Below, one piece after another: positions 55,564 to 64,000 of a stretch of 64,000 nt of DNA. Both the position numbers and the translations under genes were made by a program. The stretch covers positions 62,001 to 126,000 of the forward strand of contig JAGTJM010000010.1 of assembly GCA_020747015.1 (NCBI GenBank), written 5' to 3'. The stretch is from Pyrenochaeta sp. MPI-SDFR-AT-0127. Its lineage: Eukaryota > Ascomycota > Dothideomycetes > Pleosporales > Cucurbitariaceae. Position 1 is the stretch's first letter. Each line of letters opens with the position of its first letter. The notes under the pieces are model-generated. The model was not told the DNA's origin. It ran no database searches and worked only from the letters and a program-made list of their open reading frames with translations.

Positions 55564-56893
55564 ATGGCCTTGAAAATTGCCTCCAAAATTCAGACTGCTG
55601 TAGAGGAGCCTCTTTTGACTGGTGCACTCCTCTACGTCCTAACTCGTGGACCATCACGCATCCGCGAACGACTTCTTCAAGCCTTTCAGACTAACTCGCT
55701 GTCTAAGAATGGCGCCGCAACACTTGCTACATTCATCACAGTCCTCAAAATCCTCACTGGATTTGGGGTGCTGAAGCGGGTTAACCAAGCCTTGAACAGA
55801 CTCGCTTGGAATAATTGGACACTTGGTCGCCCAAGTGCGGCTTTCCGATTCGGATCTGGAAAAGAGGAGCTCGTTATCATAACAGGTGGCAGTTCCGGTT
55901 TTGGATATGAGATGGTGAAGGCTTTCTCGAAAGTGGCGAGAGTTGTGGCATTAGATATACAGGCATTCCCAGCAGCACTAGCTCAATGTAAGTACAACCG
56001 GTGCATGGAATCGGCATGATACTAAACAATCCATAGTGCAAGATGTTCACTTCTACCGCTGTGATATCACGGACACGTCCGCAGTTGAAGCTTTGTGCAA
56101 AGAGATTCGACAAACTCACGGTGATGCCAGTGTGCTGATCAACAATGCTGGAATTGGGATTGGCAAGACTGTGCTCGAGGTACTTACCTTGGTCACTTGG
56201 AATATTGGGCTCTGACATCATACAGACAAGTAATGCTGAATCTGAAAAGCTCTTCAAGGTGAATCTCACCTCGCATCTGGTTTTAATTCGTGAGTTCCTT
56301 CCTGGAATGCTGCGCATGAAGAAGGGCCACATCGTCACCATCGCTTCTATGGCCTCTTTCATCGCAGCTCCTGGACTTCTTGATTATTGCTGTTCCAAAG
56401 TCGGCGCCCTGTACATAAGCGAAGGTCAGTACACCTGGAACGCCACCCCTGTACGTACCTGAAGCTGTCCGGTTCTGACAACACCAACAGGCATACGAGC
56501 GGAGTGCCTGGCCCGCTATTCTGGTGGTGAGGGCATCTGCACAACTTCTGTTCATCCATCATGGCACCAGACTGGCATCATTAAGGGAGCAGAGAAGTCA
56601 CTAGCCAAGCTGGGTATCGTTCCTGATCCACCGATTAATGTGAGCAACATAGTCGTTGAGCAGGTTCTAAAAGGGAGGAGCGGAAGAATATGTATTCCAG
56701 AGAGCGAGGAGCGGAACAGCAATGTGCGAAATTTGTATGTGAGAACCGATCAGAACGATGATATGGGAACCAAAGCTTACTTCTTTTACAACACTCTAGG
56801 CCTAGGTGGGTGCAGGATATTGCATACGGACTGGTGTGGCGAAAGAAGGATCAATTCGAGTTTAGCGCGGATAAGGAGACTCATTTGGGTTGA
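55564..56893 (+). CDS. Short-chain dehydrogenase/reductase (retinol dehydrogenase-10/DHRS-like)
   Basis: NAD(P)-dependent oxidoreductase of 365 residues. Five exons, 55564-55987, 56037-56179, 56226-56424, 56491-56734 and 56806-56893; introns are 49, 46, 66 and 71 nt. An N-terminal extension with a hydrophobic segment (LLTGALLYVL, then TFITVLKILTGFGVL) suggests membrane association. The Rossmann motif is TGGSSGFG (107-114), NNAG follows in LINNAGIG, the catalytic Ser in IASMASFIAAPG and YxxxK as YCCSK. The C-terminus WVQDIAYGLVW ... THLG appears only after removal of the last intron. The family oxidises or reduces lipophilic alcohols/aldehydes. Its position beside a P450 suggests sequential oxidation of a lipid-like substrate. 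Confidence 0.9.
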
Positions 56894-59800
56894 TATTCGA
56901 TTCCCTCCTTTCAGCAAGGACTCCACAGTAGAGACATATTTGAATAAGAGTGGGAGCCACGCGATGTTTCGTCGTAGGCCCTTTGTGGTGGACTGTGTTT
57001 TACCGACGATGTTCCTATCATGCGCCCCACCTACAGCGCGTCCAATGACTGTGGTGTTTGACGATGAAGGTTCACGATTTTCTCATATACTTTCTATCTA
57101 TTTCATCTCGGAACGTTATCGATCTCCATTTGGTTAGACCGCCGTGCACACACGTCAACAGCCTTTATTGAGTGGGGACTCATGCCTGTAAACTCAAAGA
57201 CTCAAGGATGTGAGTTCTTACAATGTCATATTATTCTGTTCGGGTCTTATGATGTTTATGCCTCTCACTACCTGTATTTACGCGCTTCATGGTGAAGAAT
57301 TATCTCATCACTAAGTGTCGCGCTAAGAACTTGAATGGGATAGGTTAAAATGATAGGTATAATTAATAGCATTATCTTGACACTGAACTTCCGAGGCGAA
57401 AGTTCAGTGCTAATTGCCTCGTAGTGCAATTGGAGCCTTCTTCCATAGCTTCACAAGGTGTGCTTCTGGTAGCAACGAAGTACAACATGACAACGCATGA
57501 ATCGAGCGAATAATACGATTTGAAATGAGTATTGCATTGTTGAATAACCAGTATTTCGGAAGATTCCTTTATCTTTATCCCGTTATTGTCCAGGTTACTG
57601 TGCAGGTTACATCCTCTGTAGTCGTTGATCGGTGAGTCTGTTGCTCGTTTGTAATCGAAACACCTTGAAAGGGCCGATTGCCATGTTACCTGTATGTCTA
57701 GCCGAATCATACATGGGTTCCATCCACGGTGAGGGGTTAGCAGTCACTTGACACGGGATCTGCTGCACGTCAACGTTTAAGCATACCGGCTCGCGAGTTG
57801 TGAGAATCTCTCTTACCGGAGATGCTTAGAATTAATATAACCGGTGGAGAGATCCGAGTAGAAGTGGCTAGTCTCGGAGAAGACCGCCGCTCGCCGGTAT
57901 CAAAGCAGTTGAATTGTATTGTTTCATTGGCCATTCATGTGCAATCTAGCAAGCCACCAGTGTACAAACAAGCCGTGGGAAAAAACAAGACAGGTTAGAC
58001 CACGACGTACAAAAGCCAGGCGTAGGTACACCACATGCGTTGAGTAGCAAACTAAACGATAGTCCTTTGGCAAACAGTTGCAATGAACGATATACGTTTT
58101 ACACTGCCTGCGGCTGAAATCCAGCTCCCCGATCTGAGGCTGCATCAATTGCATTCCAAACATGTGAATGAAGATCGTGCGATGGAGAGCTTTGTATGGT
58201 GGCCAATAGGCTGCCAGAACGATGAGTATGTGAGCTGTGAGGCCCAGGCTCAAGAAGATCGTGCTTCGAAGGTTCTCGGAAGGTAGGATGTTTGTTCTAG
58301 GCATACGCCGTCTTTTGTTGCTGGACGTGTAGGAGACTGCAGCATGACAGCCTCTTGGCTTCCAGCATTAGTTTCCGCGGGGAACGGCGGAACATGTATG
58401 AGTCTCGAGGTGTGGTTGGAAGGCATAGCAATTGGCTGGAGATTCTTCATGCCTGTCTGGCTCCAGTGATTCGTCGGGGGGAACCCTGATCTCTCAGCCA
58501 ATGAGCCCACGTGGAGAGAGCCCCGGGTGCTTGCTCTTGGCAGGTGGACCCAGCATGGTCGCCTGGCCACTTCCTCGGGACATTTCCGATTGTGTCCCCA
58601 AAGAACCGCAATGTCCAAAGAGAAGAGCAATAGATTTGCGTTTGCATTAAGAATTGGATAGTTTGTACGCCGAAGCAACTCGTACGTACGCTGGCAAATG
58701 GTCCTACTTCGCGCAGCTTCTTTGCCCAAACCTTAATTGAGTATGCCGATTGACTGTGCGGCCTCAATCGATGCAGGCTGCGCAGAAAAGAAGATCCTTG
58801 ATAAGATTTCCAAAGACTGAACCAGTCCCTTGCGCTGTGTTCTGGTCCGAGTACGTCCTCTGGACTAAAAAGATTCTGGGCGCCAGCATTCTCTTTGTGC
58901 CCTCGAGCACGATCGTGATTCCAGACAATGCCACTAGTCCATCAGAGCAAAAAGTGGCAGACGTTGCAGACTGTGCAGCCTCTGGGACACATGCCAGCCA
59001 CAAAGCCTTCATAATCCACCGCGCTGTCCTGTACGAACGTGCCATGAGAAGCTTTGGTCCTGCGTGGCCCAGAGAGCTGCCACAGTGGCTCAAAGAAGTA
59101 GGGCGCAGTCGCCAATCTGGTTTTATTGAGGCGTTCTGCCCTACAACCCGCGCGCGGGAAGAGACGAAGCAAGAGCGATAGTGGAGGCAACGGCAGACGA
59201 ACCATGTCTTTACTCTGTTAGCGGGGCTTAGCGCAATGCCCCCGTGCTGTTTTGCCACGAGTGTGGGTTTTGGAGCGCCAAGAATACCTCATCATTGCAA
59301 CATGGCCTAATTCGGTGTGGAGGCATGCAGCAGGTGACGGGGCATGTGTCGTTGCCTCCCCATAGCTGCATACAATCCTAGTCAGCTGCGCCAAGTAGGA
59401 GCGCGCGCCGAGTTCTTCGACTCATCCCGAAGGCGAGTATATCGTATTTTGGTAAGTTGATCGGTCAGACATATAATTGCGCTTGGAATTGGCGTCATAT
59501 TCCAGGTGGTACTCGCAGCTCCGTCAAAGGGCGGGCTCAGTACATGCAACGATTCACCTGAATAAGCGTGAGTCCCAAGGACTGTAGACTACACATATCA
59601 AACTATTCAAAATGCCATGGGACAAATGGAATAGCTTGGATAATTCCTCCTGGTGTTCTGATTGGTTCGGGGGATGTTCCCAAGCGATTTGAGAGGGTAG
59701 TGCAAGATTTGTTCAGCAAACGTTCAGACATTGCGTATAATCATCCAAGAAACCTGGCGCAGCCCAGAGCGCTGTCTTTTAAATTCTCAATCCGTGCTGG

Positions 59801-60004
59801 TCATCTCTTAATCGATATCGTTTGTTAGATCGGAGCCGCATGCAGTCGCATCCGAACCCCAGCGGCCTGTCACTGGTCCCAACAGTCCAGCCAGCAGCTC
59901 GACGCCCATTGCAACTTCAGCTACTATTCTTCAACCATAGCATGGGAAATGGTTCTTGAGAGCAGCAACATAATCCTTCGGACAGCGCCACGCGCTCTTG
60001 AGCC
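56894..60004. other. Long intergenic region, no firm gene
   Basis: 3.1 kb. It contains a hairpin at 57381-57409 (listed) and CCGG-rich spots near 57780-57900. ORFs at 57924-58304 (minus, hydrophobic), 58250-58767 (both strands) and 58750-59181 (plus, 143 codons) show no family features, so none is called. The last part is the promoter of the Zn2Cys6 regulator. Confidence 0.4.
57381..57409. repeat. Perfect inverted repeat, 10-bp stem and 9-nt loop
   Basis: CACTGAACTT and AAGTTCAGTG flank CCGAGGCGA. It could form a hairpin or be a dyad binding site; it lies about 0.5 kb beyond the SDR stop codon. Confidence 0.7.
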
Positions 60005-62696
60005 ATGTCTTCGCACGCCCCGGGCTATTCGTCGAGCTATGCGACCTCGCCTCTCGGCCAGCGGAAAGTTGCTATTCCACGCTTGCAGCGAGCCGGCCAA
60101 GGACAGAACACAACCAAAGACAGACGTAGAGTTCCTCGGGCCTGTACCGCAGTAAGTACAGACCACGCCCAACAGTAATTTCGTGATGGTGGTATTGGGT
60201 ATTGCGCCTTTGGTGGAATCGTCATGAGCATCGCCATTAGTCAATGGACTGTTGCGTCCTTCTCTCTGATTGTATAAACTAACAGCAGTCATCATGTTTA
60301 GTGTCGGTCCCATAAGATCAAATGCACCGGGGAACGACCCTATTGCAGGCATTGCGCGACCACAAACCGCGAATGCGTATACATAATGCCCCGGAAGGAT
60401 AGATTGAAGGTGTCAGTACAAGCTCTTAACATGAAGTTCGTCGTTTGGTTAACAAGGTCTAGAGTTACGGAGCGTTGCCAGCAGATGGCCGGGCTTTTGA
60501 GGGGGCTGAGGGCCAGCGCAAGTGTCGAGGACAATGCCAGGATCACGGAAGCTTTGGAAGCTGTGCGTATCGTTGCGTGGCGAAACTAATGCCATTGTAT
60601 ACTCCAGTGCTAACACAGAACAGATTGAGGAAGACATATCAGAACTTCGTCAAACGACAGCACCTTCAAACCCCGATACCGACACCCATGACTCCCAAGG
60701 TAGCCGAGAGTTTGGCGATATGGACCAGCATGAAGAGCTCGACACTGCATCTCTGGATCTTTTGGATGAAGACCTTCACAAGGATGATCGCGCTCGCGCT
60801 ACGGGGTTTGTAGGAAAGAATTCAGAAGTTCAATGGCTTCGTGCAGTTGCAATGGCTCAAACAGAGCGAGTGGATGATGAGGCTGGAGGTCTGCTATCTC
60901 AAAGACGCGGGTCAATCGCGCCAGGGAACGAACAGGTGACGTCTTTTAGCTATTGGGCCGATGGAGAGAGTGTTGATATCGATTTTTTTGTGGATCCTTA
61001 CGAGTTGCCACAGCCAGAGACGGCTGAGCGCTTACTCCAATGTTACATGCTCAGAGTCCACGACTCATTTCCTATTCTTCCCCGCAAGACCTTTGAGGAT
61101 CAATTCCGGAAGTACTTCACGGCGCTGCAAAATGGAAATGCTCCACGCCTGAGTCCCAAGTGGCAAGCCATCCTGAATATGGTCTTTGCGATTGGCGCAA
61201 AGTACTCGCATCTCATCAAGGCTAGTTGGCGGGCTGACGAACGCGACCATCTCATCTACCAAGCGCGGGCCAGAGCGTTCGGTCTAAACGAGACCACTAT
61301 CACGACCCATTCGGATGTTCCACAGATCCAGAGCCTGGGCCTTCTGGCATTCTACTGGCTGTCTGTCGGCCAGGTGAATCGGTAATCTTCACCATCTCTC
61401 TGTACCCTGTTGTAAGAAGGTACGCTAACGCCATACAGTGCTTGGACAGTTATTGGTATTGCACTCCGTTTCGCTTATTCGCTCGGCCTCCACGTGCGGA
61501 ACGAAGACCCATCGGCCACGGCGGCAAAGCGAGAGACATTAGTCCGTACGTGGTGGAGTCTATACTCGCTCGAGCGGACTCTTAGCATTGTGACTGGTCG
61601 CCCCAGTATCATAGTTGACTCATGCTGCTCGGTTCCTTTGCCTATGCCAGTCCCAGAAGAGAACATTTCGGACGATGTAGAGGCGGTATATCGCATGCGA
61701 AAAGGAAGTGCGACAACACTTTTTGCGGCAAACACTTATTCCATCTCCTCCAGTGTCATCATTGAACACCCGCAGACTCCTGTGGGGCTCGGCACCGCAG
61801 ACGCCAACTCGGGGTCATACTTTAGAGCTGTCGTTCAGTTATCGATAATAACGCAGAATATCCTTACATCACTCTACTCTGCGGGCACTATGGTCCGGCC
61901 TCCAGGTGAAGTACAACAAGACATGGCTCAGCTGGGCCAGCGGCTCGATCAGTGGTTGGCGTTGCTGCCGGTGGAATTCAACTTTCAAGAACCCCACAAT
62001 AGATCGAACGATAAATTCATCCGCGAGCGTCTACTTCTTGGTCTCCAGCTGAGCAGTGCTAGGATGTTGCTCACACGTCCGTGCCTCAGTGGGCGAAGGC
62101 AGACTTGGAGAGAGTGTAACGAGGCAAGCTTCGCCAGTCGCATGGCAAACAACTGCGTTGAAGCGGCAAAGACGACAGTTGCATTCCTGCCCGATGAGCC
62201 TCGCCCTGACTTGTTGTACGACCATGGTCCTTGGTGGTGCCTCACTCACCATATAATGCAGGCAATTTCCGTCTTCTTGCTTGGTCTTTCGCATCCTTCA
62301 TCCACCTCTCAGGACAGCATGACGCTTGTTCACTACTTAAAAAAAGCCATACGCTGGTTGCAGAATATGCAGGATCCTGTAGCTGAGCGCGCCCAAAGCG
62401 TGGCTCTTCGAATATTCGAAAGCGTGGCGAGACGATACTCCTTGGATGTGTCCGATCTTTGGGCCAATGGTTTCGAGGAGAGGGCAGCGGTGCGCGAACG
62501 AGCGTCCCAGCAAGTAGCCTCTAACACAGATATTGGGGCTTTTCTGCCTGCGCAATTCGTTACCATGGCTCCACCTCAGATTGCAAACCCTACCATAACG
62601 AGCCACGCAGTGTTCGAGCCCGTAATGGCGGGTGGCCACTTCCCTCCTCAACACGAGGCTCCCGTATTCAACGAGGCCTACTATTTGGCCAGATGA
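60005..62696 (+). CDS. Zn(II)2Cys6 fungal transcription factor
   Basis: Nuclear regulator of 790 residues. Five exons, 60005-60151, 60302-60411, 60463-60562, 60624-61381 and 61439-62696; introns are 150, 51, 61 and 57 nt. The zinc cluster is split by intron 1: RRVPRACTA joins CRSHKIKCTGERPYC, completing CX2CX6CX6CX2CX6C at about residues 47-74. A short coiled region follows (ERCQQMAGLLRGL). The fungal-specific transcription factor domain covers about 200-500 (LLQCYMLRVHDSFPILPRKT, AWTVIGIALRFAYSLGLH, TWWSLYSLERTLSIVTGRP). Intron 2 (51 nt) has no in-frame stop. Its target is unknown; it may regulate the nearby oxidoreductase genes. Confidence 0.9.
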
Positions 62697-62975
62697 TTGA
62701 AAATGTAGAGTTGATGATCAAGTTTTTTAATTATGCCAGGACCGGGAGGCACTTTTGATTTAGGGAAGGGCGTGGTGTCAAAAGGAGGGGATCCACAAGC
62801 TTTCAGGGTTCAAGACAAATGCGGCACAGAAGGCATCCGTGCGGAGTAATGGGGTCAAGATAACGAGAGCAGGGAGGATTTGGGACTACAACATAGGCGT
62901 TCATGGTGGGAAGGAAGTTGTGTGTGCATAGCTGTGTTCATTTGGGCCTCGGTTGATTGGTCTGCGAGCATATAT

Positions 62976-62983
62976 TGACGTCA
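62976..62983. promoter_or_regulatory. CRE/ATF-type palindrome TGACGTCA
   Basis: Perfect 8-bp bZIP (ATF/CREB) consensus directly before a 7-bp tandem repeat. Its target gene is unclear; it may belong to a gene right of the window. Sequence match only. Confidence 0.35.
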
Positions 62984-63008
62984 TTCATCATTCATCATTC
63001 ATCATTCA
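62983..63008 (+). repeat. 7-bp tandem repeat ATTCATC x 3.7
   Basis: Near-perfect head-to-tail copies of ATTCATC. Confidence 0.85.
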
Positions 63009-64000
63009 GAAAATAGAATGGAGAGGCGCACAAAACACTTGCAGTGGCAAGCACAGAGAGGATACCAAGATTCTACAGCTGGAATTATCTATACTAAATC
63101 TCGGCTACTATACGACAATGTAAGCGAAATTTCTTCATATTGGGGCCAATCCCTGTCCTTGAATGGCACAATTTGACATTGAGCAAAGGCGCGCATTTTC
63201 GTTTGCGCTTCAGGATACTCCAGAATGAGGGCCAGAAGGCTACATGTTCTTTCAACGTAGTGATTACGAAGCACTTTTGATAGTCTGAAGGCCGACAGGA
63301 GGAGGCGTGGGGTACACTGCACTGCGTGGAAAACAGAACCCATCCATGAGCACGTGACGTGGGTGCCTACCAGGCGCGCAAGCCCTGTCATTGGCTCGTT
63401 ATCCCGGCAGGACCTCGGTGGATGTCTGTGGCCCCAAAGTCGAATTAGCCACCAGCTATAGCTTTCTTGTATAGAGCGTTCGAAGTTGTAGAAAGACAGT
63501 AGTTGAGCAAGGGTGCATTATAAAGTCAGTGCTTTAGCATGTATTTGAGCACGGAAAGTATCAGCCGCGATAGAAATCTGACAGAGGATTCATATCTATT
63601 GTTCGGGCATTACGATCCTGACTTCTGTCTATTTCTTGATATCAGCGCAATGCGCGGAGGAAAAGGACGGAAATCTCTTACAAAGTCTGCTTCTGGTACT
63701 TTGCGTGTCGCGAGATATATGGATGGCGCAGATAATTTGTGGGGGGATAGGGTTAAGCCTTCGTGACTCGAATACTGAGGCCATAGACGATCGACGCACC
63801 AAAGACAAGTAGCCAGTCTCAATTTCGTTGGCGCACAGAAGAGAGCATCTTTGTAAACGGTGTACGCCTAGTACCGAGCAGTGTCAGGAAAAGAGCATGA
63901 TCGAAGCTTAGGATTATCCTATATACCTAGCCATCAGAGCTTGACGCATACCAGAACTTCCAGCCTCCAAACATATCGCGCACCCACGCCACAGCATGTG

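Larger units (their letters stand above)
62697..64000. other. Intergenic to window end
   Basis: No supported gene. It contains a CRE-like palindrome followed by a 7-bp tandem repeat (listed). A 75-codon ORF at 63539-63766 is not called. Confidence 0.45.

Noticed and set aside
57924..59258. ORFs at 57924-58304 (minus), 58250-58767 and 58750-59258 (both strands)
   Set aside because: One is hydrophobic and another moderately protein-like, but none has a family signature or a supporting splice pattern.
1..64000. tRNA, rRNA, transposon, viral and CRISPR features
   Set aside because: Looked for T-loop-like sequences, terminal repeats, transposase or polymerase motifs and regularly spaced repeats; none seen by eye. 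A tRNA scan and repeat search were not possible here.

Overview
The window looks like nuclear DNA of a filamentous ascomycete. Genes are close together and lie on both strands. Introns are short (44 to 150 nt, mostly 44 to 60), usually GT-AG with a CTAAC or CTGAC branch site just before the acceptor. The gene families are typically fungal: Zn2Cys6 activator, GPI-anchored wall protein, Ctr copper transporter, CE1 acetylxylan esterase, fungal-type DOCK protein. The mix and style suggest Pezizomycotina, most likely Dothideomycetes, but that placement is inference. No tRNA, rRNA, transposon, virus-like or CRISPR sequence was recognised.

Layout. 0-9.9 kb: the end of an unrecognised gene, several lineage-specific small proteins and a secreted type-B carboxylesterase. 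9.9-19.2 kb is housekeeping: SDH assembly factor 4, RuvB-like helicase RVB1, the double-bromodomain BET protein BDF1 and a Utp12-domain (UTP5/WDR43-like) nucleolar protein. 19.2-24.1 kb: lineage-specific genes, including a minus-strand gene whose upstream exon lacks an obvious ATG, and a GPI-anchored wall protein. 25.1-30.0 kb holds two head-to-head housekeeping pairs, SEC6/DPH3 and frataxin/AP-3 sigma. 30.7-36.3 kb: secreted acetylxylan esterase, mitochondrial ribosomal protein L33, a DUF7587-like protein starting with a 7-nt coding exon, and a Ctr copper transporter. 37.6-48.3 kb: two very large genes, a DOCK-family guanine nucleotide exchange factor and RRP12. 48.6-62.7 kb is looser and accessory in character: alpha/beta hydrolase, bicupin (quercetin dioxygenase-like), cytochrome P450, short-chain dehydrogenase and a Zn2Cys6 regulator, separated by long spacers. 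It could be a small catabolic or specialised-metabolism cluster.

Gene models were built by hand from splice signals and expected protein continuity, so exon boundaries are stated for each spliced gene. Points of note: two GC-AG introns (RVB1, frataxin); five 3n-length introns with no in-frame stop that a simple ORF reading runs through; two apparent -1 frame breaks at short homopolymers in the DOCK gene; an interrupted ORF at 2.6-3.0 kb; and an inverted repeat in the shared hydrolase/bicupin promoter.
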